From the NCBI RefSeq assembly GCF_016679925.1, contig NZ_JAEQBW010000010.1, forward strand, positions 1 through 64,000: 64,000 nucleotides of DNA, read 5' to 3'. Source of the DNA: Marivirga aurantiaca (GTDB lineage: Bacteria > Bacteroidota > Bacteroidia > Cytophagales > Cyclobacteriaceae). Both the position numbers and the translations under genes were made by a program. Under the pieces are notes generated by a model. It was not told the DNA's origin and ran no database searches. It saw only the letters and a program-made list of their open reading frames with translations. Below, piece by piece: positions 1 through 7,234 of the stretch. How positions within the stretch are numbered: position 1 is the first letter of the stretch; every line of letters begins with the position of its first letter.

Positions 1-164
1 AATTGAGAAAGTTTTTAAACGTTTACTGTCAGTCTTTTATGAACTCTCAGCTCCTTTTCCCATCCCTCTTAAATCAGTATTTCAATACCCTCCAATTAAA
101 ACTGCTTGCGCTTTAATTACTGTTGTTTTCTTTATCTCCCGCTTAGCGTTCCGTTAAGCGGATG

Positions 165-172
165 CAAAGGTA
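165..172 (-). promoter_or_regulatory. Bacteroidota -7 element TACCTTTG (array promoter 1)
   Basis: On the minus strand this reads TACCTTTGCATCCGC, matching the TAnnTTTG -7 consensus and resembling rRNA promoters of the phylum. A TTAGG sits near the -33 position, with A/T-rich DNA further upstream like an UP element. Just downstream CCGCTTA (139-145 on plus) pairs with TAAGCGG (155-161), so the transcript would begin with a small hairpin. Confidence 0.55.
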
Positions 173-351
173 AGAAGTGTTGTTTTAATTTCCTAATTTT
201 AATTTCAAATAATTTAAAGTTTTTAATCCTTTATTTTTTATCTGTCGTTATGAGTCTTAGGGTTATTCTTTCTTTTCAGTATTTCAATGTAAACCGACAA
301 ACTCTCTTGTCAATCGATTATTTTTATGCTTCTTTTCTCTCAAAGCGGATG

Positions 352-359
352 CAAAGATA
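352..359 (-). promoter_or_regulatory. Bacteroidota -7 element TATCTTTG (array promoter 2)
   Basis: The second copy reads TATCTTTGCATCCGC on the minus strand. It has the same TTAGGAAA box about 25 bp upstream as promoter 1 and an A-tract/T-tract block (AAAACTTTCTAAAATTTTC) before it. It points left, 187 bp upstream of promoter 1. Confidence 0.55.
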
Positions 360-513
360 ACTGATTAACTTTCCTTTTTCCTAATTAAAATTTAGAAAAT
401 TTTAGAAAGTTTTTTATCGACTTATTGTCAGTGACTTAGGATTTTTAGTCGACCTCTCTCTGTTATCAGCATTTCAATCTCTTTGGCCATTTGCCTCCCC
501 TCATTTGGGATCA

Positions 514-544
514 CAAAGGTAAGAACTATTTCTCCTCCTGCAAC
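514..544 (-). promoter_or_regulatory. Bacteroidota promoter GTTG-N19-TACCTTTG (array promoter 3)
   Basis: The -7 element TACCTTTG is at 514-521 and GTTG (CAAC on plus, 541-544) lies exactly 19 bp upstream, the spacing expected for the phylum's primary sigma factor. It points left and is the most upstream promoter of the array. Confidence 0.55.
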
Positions 545-627
545 TCTTTATTGACTATTATTATTACGCACCTTTCCACTGCTTCATCAACGAACTATTG
601 TTCAATAACTTATCTATTGAAATTATT

Positions 628-1146
628 TCAAATATTTTTAGGCACCTTATAAATTGGCACTGTACTGCATGGCTCTCCATACATAAGAGAAGAAACATAA
701 GGGGTTAAATGCTTAGTTATTTCCGTAAAAGCAAATTCAGGATGACTTAAGTCAGAGCAACCTTTAATTACCAGTTTTCCATTTCTATACTGCTCCTGAT
801 CAATACTTGTTATATTAATGCGTAGCACTTCCTTCTCTAACTCATCAGAAGTCCCGAAAACTACAAGACTAGCATAAGGCGATAACTTAGATGCCAAAAG
901 CATATAAGCCCAATTAGGAATGATGGCATCATCTGAACAATAAATATTTACAAAAGCATCTTTGTATTGGCTCCAGTCATGTTCTTTGGTAACCTCCCTG
1001 AAATCCTTTTCCTTCAAAACAAGTCCTTGAAAAAGGTAATCTTTCAAATCAATGGAAAACCTCTCTGTTTTCTTATCCAGAACTTCTTCAAGATCAAGTG
1101 TTACCAAGGGACTCCCTTTAACTCTGTTGATGATTTCCTCAGACAT
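628..1146 (-). CDS. DUF2480 family protein
   Basis: A 172-residue soluble protein of the DUF2480 family, which as far as I know is confined to Bacteroidota and has no assigned function. The opening NRVKGSPLVTLDLEE and the core YWSQYKD-like and IPNWAYMLLASKL segments are the parts I recognise. There is no signal peptide or membrane segment. It follows tsaB by 23 bp on the same strand and is probably the last gene of the ctp-TSUP-tsaB transcript. No repeated or catalytic motif stands out. The assignment rests on recollection of the family, not on a search. Confidence 0.75.
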   Translation of the reverse strand: MSEEIINRVKGSPLVTLDLEEVLDKKTERFSIDLKDYLFQGLVLKEKDFREVTKEHDWSQYKDAFVNIYCSDDAIIPNWAYMLLASKLSPYASLVVFGTSDELEKEVLRINITSIDQEQYRNGKLVIKGCSDLSHPEFAFTEITKHLTPYVSSLMYGEPCSTVPIYKVPKNI

Positions 1147-1169
1147 AATTTAGATTTTCATACTTTATA

Positions 1170-1868
1170 TTAAAGAAATGACTTCTTCTTTGAAACTGGT
1201 GAAAAGAATTCCTTCCCATAATCAGGTTCAAAGTATGCCAAATCTTCAAATTGATTTAATTGATACTTTCCGAATGCCAACTTCCCCATAAACATTGCAG
1301 AGGGGTTAACATCTTTTATAATTATTAAGTTTCTTTTCTCTTTATAAAGATCAGATGCTTTTGAAGCCCCATTTCCAAAGAGGTATATGGTAGAATATTT
1401 ATCAAAATATTTATCAAAAGAATCTTCAGTAAGAATAAGATTATTAAGCGGCTCGATTTCTGTCAAATCATACTGATTAACTTTATAAAACACTTCCATT
1501 CTCCTCGCATCAATCATTGGTATTAATAAAGGAGAAGTATTCAAAATGAATTTCTGCATTTGAACACACATAGTATCTAATGAAGAGATTGCAATCAAAG
1601 GAATATCCAATGCATAACATAGTCCTTTAGCAGTACTGAGCCCTATTCTTAAGCCTGTATATGAGCCTGGCCCACTTGACACAGCTACTGCGTTCAAATC
1701 AGCCAATCGTAAATCGCAATGGCTAAGTAGTTGTTCTATTAATAATGACAAGGATGCTGAATGAGATTTTTCTAAAAACAAATCTGCAGAAGCCAAAGTT
1801 TTTGAATCCTGATGTATTGCTACTGAACAAATACTAGTTGCAGTTTCTATGCTTAATATAGTAATCAT
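1170..1868 (-). CDS. tsaB: tRNA threonylcarbamoyladenosine biosynthesis protein TsaB
   Basis: TsaB is the ASKHA-fold partner of TsaD, needed to make the universal t6A37 modification on ANN-decoding tRNAs. The protein is 232 residues, normal for the family. It shows the N-terminal phosphate-binding-like strand ILSIETATSICSVAI and the hallmark SSGPGSYTGLRIGLSTAKGL near residues 64-84. The ATG overlaps the TGA of the upstream permease gene by 4 bp (ATGA), indicating translational coupling. Bacteroidota TsaB lacks the catalytic metal site of TsaD, so its role is structural in the TsaBDE complex. High confidence from the motif. Confidence 0.93.
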   Translation of the reverse strand: MITILSIETATSICSVAIHQDSKTLASADLFLEKSHSASLSLLIEQLLSHCDLRLADLNAVAVSSGPGSYTGLRIGLSTAKGLCYALDIPLIAISSLDTMCVQMQKFILNTSPLLIPMIDARRMEVFYKVNQYDLTEIEPLNNLILTEDSFDKYFDKYSTIYLFGNGASKASDLYKEKRNLIIIKDVNPSAMFMGKLAFGKYQLNQFEDLAYFEPDYGKEFFSPVSKKKSFL

Positions 1869-2677
1869 ATCAATTCGAATAGCTTTTTGAGGATGACAAT
1901 CAGCACAAAAGTAGAAAATAAATAGCTGATAGTTGAGACAGATATTCTTCTGCTTAATTTAACACCGAAAGTCGCACTGATGAGTGTCCCTATTATGATT
2001 GGAATTGAAACCTGAAAGACAATGTAGCCAGTATGCGGTATATCCAAGGGAAACATAGGTTGCTGGAACATGTTAAATAACACCATAGATAATGAGGTAA
2101 TTGATATCACTCCCAAGGAAATAGTTTTCGCTTTTCTGATCTCCATTCTTAAGCCTTCACTTAAGAACGGGATAATAATGATACCCCCACCCAAGCCAGT
2201 GAGTGCCGCTACAGTTCCAGCTGAAACGCCAGTAAAACCAAAAAATCTTTTAATAAAGCGGATTCTCTCTACAAAGAACTTTTGCCTTTGGGCATTTCTT
2301 AAGGTAGAAAGGAGCATTATAACCAATAATATTATTACAACTATATTAAATACTTCCTTAGAATAAAAAGGTGTATTTACAATAAAGTTCAGGGTAAGTA
2401 GTGAAGCAATGATAGCTGATAAACTAATTATCAGAATTGCTTTAGGATAGAACTCTTTATTCCCAATATGATTAACTGTGCCAAAACTGGCTGCAAAGAA
2501 GGTTCCAAGTATAGAATTAGCAACAGTATATTGAGCAATCTCCTGAACAGGAATACCTATATGAATAAATGCAGCAGGCAGGATTAATATATAAACCAAA
2601 CCTCCTCCTACACCAAGTAAACCTGAAAATAAACCTCCCGCTAATCCTGCAAGAAACAATAAAAAATAAAACTCCAT
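1865..2677 (-). CDS. TauE/SafE (TSUP) family permease
   Basis: A 270-residue integral membrane protein with about eight hydrophobic segments. It carries the TSUP signature glycine-rich loop near the N-terminus (AGLAGGLFSGLLGVGGGLV) and its internal duplicate (TGLGGGIIIIPFL) about residues 160-172, as expected for the two-repeat fold. The family exports sulfite, sulfoacetate or other organosulfur anions; the substrate here cannot be read. Its start overlaps the ctp stop by one base (TAATG) and its stop overlaps tsaB, so it sits inside a coupled operon. Sulfur genes are not seen nearby. Confidence 0.88.
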   Translation of the reverse strand: MEFYFLLFLAGLAGGLFSGLLGVGGGLVYILILPAAFIHIGIPVQEIAQYTVANSILGTFFAASFGTVNHIGNKEFYPKAILIISLSAIIASLLTLNFIVNTPFYSKEVFNIVVIILLVIMLLSTLRNAQRQKFFVERIRFIKRFFGFTGVSAGTVAALTGLGGGIIIIPFLSEGLRMEIRKAKTISLGVISITSLSMVLFNMFQQPMFPLDIPHTGYIVFQVSIPIIIGTLISATFGVKLSRRISVSTISYLFSTFVLIVILKKLFELI

Positions 2678-4377
2678 TAATTAGCTTTAAGCAATTCCTT
2701 ATATTTTATTTCATTATTTAGAATTTCCACGGCATGAACTACCTCAATGTCGCTTTCGAACGATGCTTCAATCATACCTTGTCTTTTATGAAAGCGAGAG
2801 ATAATTTCTTCTTTCAATACTGATTTAATTTCTTCCTGGAAAACCTGGACATCTTCTGACTTGTGATTTTGAATTTCCTTTTCCAGGTTTGCTAATTCAT
2901 CATCTATAAATTCATGAAATTTATCTTTCTTCGATTGCTCCTTTAATTTACTAAGCATTCTCTCTGTATCAGAGTAATAATGATAATTCTTATTTTCCAA
3001 CCAAATCGTAAATTCTTTAAAAAGTTGCTCTGGAATTTCAAAAGTCTTTGGGTCAGGAATATTCTCCTGGTTTTTGTAATAATAAGTAGTAGCAAAATCA
3101 AAAATAAATCCATTTTTAATTAATTGAACAGTAATAGGTGCGTAACCTTCATCTTCCACTTTGCTATCAGGGGAAATACCACCTCCATCATACACAACTC
3201 TACCTGATTTTGTCTTAAACGGGCTCTTTAGCGAATCCGGTATCTGACCTATACTTCCATCCTCATTTCTATGACTATAATCAATTGCCTGAATAGACCT
3301 GCCGCTTGGTATATAATATTTAGCGGTTGTCAGTTTAAGCTGACTATTATAGCTAAGAGGTCGAGTTGCCTGAACCAAACCTTTTCCAAAACTTTTCTGT
3401 CCTACCAAAACCCCTCTGTCGTAATCCTGTATTACTCCTGAAACAATTTCTGAAGCCGAGGCACTACCATTATTAATCAATACTACCAAAGGAATGTTAA
3501 CATCCAAAGGATTCTTTGTAGCAGTATAGCTTTTGTTCCATTCCTCAATTTTACCTTTTGTGGAAACTATTTCATATCCTTTTGGTACAAACACATTTGA
3601 AACTTCAATAGATTCATTAAGGAGGCCTCCACCATTGCCTCTTAAATCCAAAATAACTTTCTTTGCTCCTTTATCCTTTAATTCGATTAGTGCTCTTCGA
3701 ACATCAGATCCAGCACCGCTCGAAAACTCCGTTAATCGAATGTAGGCTATATCTTCTTCAATTAGCCCATAGTAAGGAACACTTTCAACATTAATTCTTG
3801 CTCTATCAACTGTAAATTTCAAAGGTTTTTTTTCGCCATATCTTTTAACAGTTACATCCAGACTCGTGCCAATTTGCCCTTTTAAAAGAGTGTTAATTTC
3901 ATCTGTATCCTTTTCTCTGATATCCACTTTATCGATGGCAATTATTTCATCACCAATCTTAATACCAGCTTTTTCAGCCGGAGAACCTTCAAAAGCCATT
4001 AGAACAATATTTCTGCCATCAAACTTACCCATGGCCGTTCCAATCCCACCATATTGCCCGGTAGACATAATACGATAATCTTCAATTCTATCTTCCGGAA
4101 TAAAGTTGGTGTATGGGTCTAAAGATTCAAGCATAGCTTCAATGCCAATTTCCATTAAATCAGTAGGATTGATTTCATCTACATAATAAGTATTAAGCTC
4201 TTTATACAGCGTTGTGAAAATATCAAGGTTCTTGATAATCTCGAAATACCGATCGGAAAGTTTTATTTTAAATGAAAACAGGCTAATCAGAATGATTGAG
4301 AAAACTGCAATTAGTAATTTCTTATTTGAATTCATGTGTATAAGTTTATTAAAGGTCACCTGGAATAACCTGAACAT
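2677..4377 (-). CDS. S41 C-terminal processing protease (CtpA/Prc type)
   Basis: Periplasmic, membrane-anchored serine protease. An uncleaved-looking signal anchor (LLIAVFSIILISLFSF) is followed by a PDZ domain (about residues 95-185) and the S41 core. The catalytic pair is visible in NNGSASASEIVSG (Ser307) and VGQKSFGKGLVQ (Lys332), 25 residues apart as in Prc. A long charged C-terminal region (about 440-566) is typical of Bacteroidota homologues. Numbering uses the ATG at 4377; an in-frame ATG at 4335 (MNSNKKLL) gives a neater anchor and may be the real start. It lies 75 bp below rnpA, with a 16-bp palindrome in the gap. Confidence 0.92.
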   Translation of the reverse strand: MFRLFQVTFNKLIHMNSNKKLLIAVFSIILISLFSFKIKLSDRYFEIIKNLDIFTTLYKELNTYYVDEINPTDLMEIGIEAMLESLDPYTNFIPEDRIEDYRIMSTGQYGGIGTAMGKFDGRNIVLMAFEGSPAEKAGIKIGDEIIAIDKVDIREKDTDEINTLLKGQIGTSLDVTVKRYGEKKPLKFTVDRARINVESVPYYGLIEEDIAYIRLTEFSSGAGSDVRRALIELKDKGAKKVILDLRGNGGGLLNESIEVSNVFVPKGYEIVSTKGKIEEWNKSYTATKNPLDVNIPLVVLINNGSASASEIVSGVIQDYDRGVLVGQKSFGKGLVQATRPLSYNSQLKLTTAKYYIPSGRSIQAIDYSHRNEDGSIGQIPDSLKSPFKTKSGRVVYDGGGISPDSKVEDEGYAPITVQLIKNGFIFDFATTYYYKNQENIPDPKTFEIPEQLFKEFTIWLENKNYHYYSDTERMLSKLKEQSKKDKFHEFIDDELANLEKEIQNHKSEDVQVFQEEIKSVLKEEIISRFHKRQGMIEASFESDIEVVHAVEILNNEIKYKELLKAN

Positions 4378-4428
4378 AGTTCTCTTTCAGAATGAACGTT
4401 TTTTATCTAAATATTCATCCTCGGTTGG

Positions 4429-4444
4429 TCCCGAGTACTCGGGA
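4429..4444. repeat. 16-bp perfect palindrome TCCCGAGTACTCGGGA
   Basis: A perfect inverted repeat in the 75-bp gap between rnpA and the ctp gene. It could form a short cruciform or hairpin but has no T-tract on the minus strand, so it is a poor terminator. It looks like a short dispersed palindromic repeat or an RNA-processing site. Confidence 0.6.
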
Positions 4445-4452
4445 TGGTTATT

Positions 4453-4875
4453 TCATGCGGTCGGTTTATTTACTGTTTCCTTCAAACGCTGTAATGTCAT
4501 TTTTAGTTTTTCAGAGATTACAGAATATGGAAGGTCTTTGTCCGTGGTGTAAATATAAGCAATCCAAAAACTTTTCTTAATAGACTTGGGAGAAATCAAA
4601 TGTTTCTGTAGCCTATAGCTTTCTCGAATCTTCCTTTTGATAGGGTTTCTGTCTACAGCTTTTTTGAATTTTCTTTTAGGTACTGTAATAAGTACCTGAT
4701 GAGCTTGATGTTGATTGGGTATTGCCAAAGAGTTTTCCAAGTAGATAACTTTGAATGGGAATAAATAAAAAGAGGAGCCTTTGTCAAAAAGCTCCTTAAT
4801 TATTTTTTTACTACTTAGTCGTTCTTCTTTCTTGAAGGAAAATGATGAATTATCTTTTAATTCGGAAGATATCAT
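4453..4875 (-). CDS. rnpA: Ribonuclease P protein component
   Basis: Protein subunit of RNase P, which trims 5' leaders from tRNA precursors. The 140-residue product has the family hallmark KKAVDRNPIKRKIRESYRL (about 73-92), containing the conserved RNPIKR basic helix, and the upstream LITVPKRKFKKAV strand. The gene lies 22 bp below rpmH, the near-universal rpmH-rnpA order. The N-terminal 12 residues before FSFKKEERLSSKKII are extra relative to the core fold. No yidD or yidC follows; instead the ctp gene does. Confidence 0.95.
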   Translation of the reverse strand: MISSELKDNSSFSFKKEERLSSKKIIKELFDKGSSFYLFPFKVIYLENSLAIPNQHQAHQVLITVPKRKFKKAVDRNPIKRKIRESYRLQKHLISPKSIKKSFWIAYIYTTDKDLPYSVISEKLKMTLQRLKETVNKPTA

Positions 4876-4897
4876 CCTATTAATAGCATCAGGCTAT

Positions 4898-5059
4898 TTA
4901 TTTTCTGTGCTTGCTTTTCTCATCAGAAACAGTCAGTTTATGACGACCTTTAGCTCTTCTTCTTGCCAACACAGATCTGCCATTAGCAGATTCCATTCTT
5001 GCTCTAAAACCGTGCTTGTTTTTCCTCTTTCTTTGAGAAGGCTGAAATGTACGTTTCAT
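4898..5059 (-). CDS. rpmH: 50S ribosomal protein L34
   Basis: A 53-residue, strongly basic protein beginning [18 protein letters not shown] and containing [19 protein letters not shown], the diagnostic L34 sequence. It is slightly longer than the 44-46 residues usual elsewhere because of the C-terminal [10 protein letters not shown] tail common in this phylum. It is the first gene of the rpmH-rnpA unit. A well-spaced promoter lies about 50 bp upstream. Confidence 0.97.
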   Translation of the reverse strand: MKRTFQPSQRKRKNKHGFRARMESANGRSVLARRRAKGRHKLTVSDEKSKHRK

Positions 5060-5107
5060 ATCTTATATATTTATAATTCTTTGTTACTCAGTATTTCTTA
5101 AGGCCTG

Positions 5108-5138
5108 CAAAGTTAATTACTTAATTTATTATTACAAA
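5108..5138 (-). promoter_or_regulatory. Promoter of rpmH-rnpA (TTTG-N19-TAACTTTG)
   Basis: On the minus strand a TTTG (-33) at 5138-5135 and TAACTTTG (-7) at 5115-5108 are separated by exactly 19 bp, the canonical Bacteroidota arrangement. The start point would fall near 5103, about 44 bp before the rpmH ATG. The -33 TTTG is itself the end of a second TATCTTTG (5142-5135), so two overlapping promoters are possible. Confidence 0.6.
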
Positions 5139-5284
5139 GATAGTGTCAAAAATGATTTGAAATTATTCACATTAATAGGGTAAACCGCTTAATTATGATC
5201 AAAAACCGGAATAAATCCGCATTAAAGCTTTAGAAAACAAGTATGATTTCACAAATTTATCAAAATAAATGAATTAAACTCCTT

Positions 5285-7006
5285 ATGCCTTACTACCATC
5301 TAAGTCAAAAATATCCGCATTCAGAATTTTTGCAGGTCGAAGTTACTTTTACAGAAATAGCTCGCAACTCTTTATCCGTTTCAGCAAGGCTACCGACATG
5401 GCGGCCGGGGAGATATCAATTAGGAAATTTCGCTAAAAACATCAGGAATTTTATTGCAAGAGATGAAAAAGGGAATACTCTGGATACTTTAAAGCAATCT
5501 CCACATCATTGGAAAATTCTCCTCAATGAAAGCCGAACAGTCAAAATCAGTTATGAATATTTCACTTCTGAGATTGATGGAGGAAGCACGTATGTGGATG
5601 AAGAACAGTGGTATTTAAACTTTATCAATTGCATGATTTACCTTGAAAATCAATTGGAAGTTAAATGCGAGATAGAATTAGCTGTTCCTAATGAATGGGA
5701 GATTGCTGCAGGTTTAGCACAAAAAGGAAAAACACTTTTTGCCAATACCTTTTATCAACTAGTCGATAGTCCGGTTATTGCTTCCCAAGTACTTAAGAAG
5801 TTACAATACAATGTGAATGGCATAGATTTCAATTTGTGGTTTAAAGGTGACATTCAACTTACATACCAGGATAAAATTCTCAGCGACTTTGAAAAATTCA
5901 CCCAAGAACAAATAAACACAATGGGAGATTTTGAAAGTGACTCCTATCATTTTCTTTTCCAAATTCCTGACCAAAAAGCCTATCATGGCGTAGAACATTT
6001 AAATAGTACCTGCATAGTACTTGGTCCTGCCAAGGAGTTTAATAATGAGGAGTTTTATGACAACTTTCTTGGAATCAGTTCACATGAGTTATTTCATTAC
6101 TGGAATATCATCAGAATAAGGCCCGAGGAAATGTTTCCTTACAATTTTACCAGGGAAAATTATTTCTCTACCGGTTATGTAGCAGAGGGTGTAACCACCT
6201 ATTATGGAGATTTATTTTTAGTAAGAAGTGGCGTTAAAACTATTGAATGGTATCAAGAAGAACTTAACAAGTTATTAAAACGACATTTTGATAATTTTGG
6301 CAGGCATAATTATTCCGTGGCCAACTCTTCCATGGATTTATGGATTGATGGCTATGAAGCAGGAACTCCGGACAGGAAAGTTTCCATCTATGTAAAAGGA
6401 GCTATCATAGCTTTGCTGCTTGATTTGCAAATCATGATTGAAAGCAAAGGAGAGAAATCACTGGATGATGTAATGCGCTATTTATGGAGCAACTATTATA
6501 AAAAGAATAAAGGCTATTCTCCTGCCGATTACCTCAAAGTAGCAGAATTAGTATTAGGTGATGACCTATCCTCCTATAAAATAGATTTTATTGAAGGAAC
6601 AGTTCCTGTGGAAGGCAAACTAGCTGAATTATTACCTGAATTTGGATTTGAGTTGATTGAAAAATATCCGGAAAACTCATTAGCAAAACGTATTGGTTTG
6701 AAATATACAGAAAACCAAGAAGGGTTCGCCATCAACAGAATAGCACCGGGCAGTGTTGCAGAGAAGGTATTTCGTAGGGGCGACATCATTATTAGTATTG
6801 ATAATAAGGATATCAAGAACCTTGAAATGCAGCATATCCTGGATCTGGATAAGTTCACAATCCATTTTATGAGGAATGGCAAGATGAAAAAAACAGAAAT
6901 CCATCAGCAGGTAGATGAAAAATATTTTGCCTATTATGAATTAAAAAAGCTTACAACTCTAACTGAAAAGCAAATGATGCTAAGGAGAAAATGGCTCAAA
7001 GCATGA
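5285..7006 (+). CDS. M61 family metallopeptidase (glycyl aminopeptidase type) with PDZ domain
   Basis: A 573-residue peptidase of family M61. The zinc motif SHELFHYWN places ligands at His267 and His271 with catalytic Glu268, and VAEGVTTYYGD supplies the third ligand at Glu301. An N-terminal beta-rich domain (about 1-170) matches the family layout, and a C-terminal PDZ domain spans about 460-550 (EGFAINRIAPGSVAEKVFRRGDIII). No convincing signal peptide is seen (MPYYHLSQKYPHSEF), so a cytoplasmic location is likely. It is a single-gene unit, convergent with the acyl-CoA dehydrogenase gene. The family prefers Gly or Ala N-termini; the physiological substrate is unknown. Confidence 0.92.
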   Translation: MPYYHLSQKYPHSEFLQVEVTFTEIARNSLSVSARLPTWRPGRYQLGNFAKNIRNFIARDEKGNTLDTLKQSPHHWKILLNESRTVKISYEYFTSEIDGGSTYVDEEQWYLNFINCMIYLENQLEVKCEIELAVPNEWEIAAGLAQKGKTLFANTFYQLVDSPVIASQVLKKLQYNVNGIDFNLWFKGDIQLTYQDKILSDFEKFTQEQINTMGDFESDSYHFLFQIPDQKAYHGVEHLNSTCIVLGPAKEFNNEEFYDNFLGISSHELFHYWNIIRIRPEEMFPYNFTRENYFSTGYVAEGVTTYYGDLFLVRSGVKTIEWYQEELNKLLKRHFDNFGRHNYSVANSSMDLWIDGYEAGTPDRKVSIYVKGAIIALLLDLQIMIESKGEKSLDDVMRYLWSNYYKKNKGYSPADYLKVAELVLGDDLSSYKIDFIEGTVPVEGKLAELLPEFGFELIEKYPENSLAKRIGLKYTENQEGFAINRIAPGSVAEKVFRRGDIIISIDNKDIKNLEMQHILDLDKFTIHFMRNGKMKKTEIHQQVDEKYFAYYELKKLTTLTEKQMMLRRKWLKA

Positions 7007-7035
7007 GCTAGAAAAGTTAAATGGCTATAAAAAGC

Positions 7036-7061
7036 GAAAGGCCCCTCCCCAGGGACCTTTC
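7036..7061. terminator. Bidirectional hairpin between M61 peptidase and acyl-CoA dehydrogenase genes
   Basis: GAAAGG-C-CCCT and AGGG-A-CCTTTC form a 10-bp stem with one mismatch and a CCCC loop. Read on the minus strand it is followed by CGCTTTTTAT, a fair U-tract; on plus the tract is weaker (CTATTTC). It sits 30 bp after the M61 stop and 174 bp after the minus-strand stop. Confidence 0.6.
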
Positions 7062-7234
7062 TATTTCAACCAAAACCTTACAAAGTCATTGACTTAGATA
7101 AGATGTTGTAAAGTTAGGATAAAAAATTTTACTTGCAAACACTCATCTATTTTTTTTCATAAAAAACTATCCTTTTTATTTGAAAAATGAAATTTGCATG
7201 TTAAACAAGACATTTTGCCCGACTAAAGCATCAA

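Larger units (their letters stand above)
1..545 (-). repeat. Tandem ~190-bp imperfect repeats, each carrying a leftward promoter
   Basis: This gene-free stretch is built of about three imperfect units. The same landmarks recur in the same order: CAGTATTTCAAT at 75 and 277 and CAGCATTTCAAT at 467; an A/T block ending in AAAGTTTTT near 10, 210 and 405; and GTCAGT or GTCGTT just after it near 28, 243 and 427. Each unit has a CAAAGRTA sequence (TAYCTTTG on the minus strand). Spacings differ by 10-30 bp, so the units are related but diverged. The landmarks continue to base 1, so the array probably extends past the edge. No protein-coding gene is supported in 1-627. Confidence 0.7.

Noticed and set aside
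106-360. 84-codon reading frame on the plus strand
   Set aside because: It runs through the promoter repeats, has no recognisable domain, and crosses two repeat units with unrelated residues; chance frame.
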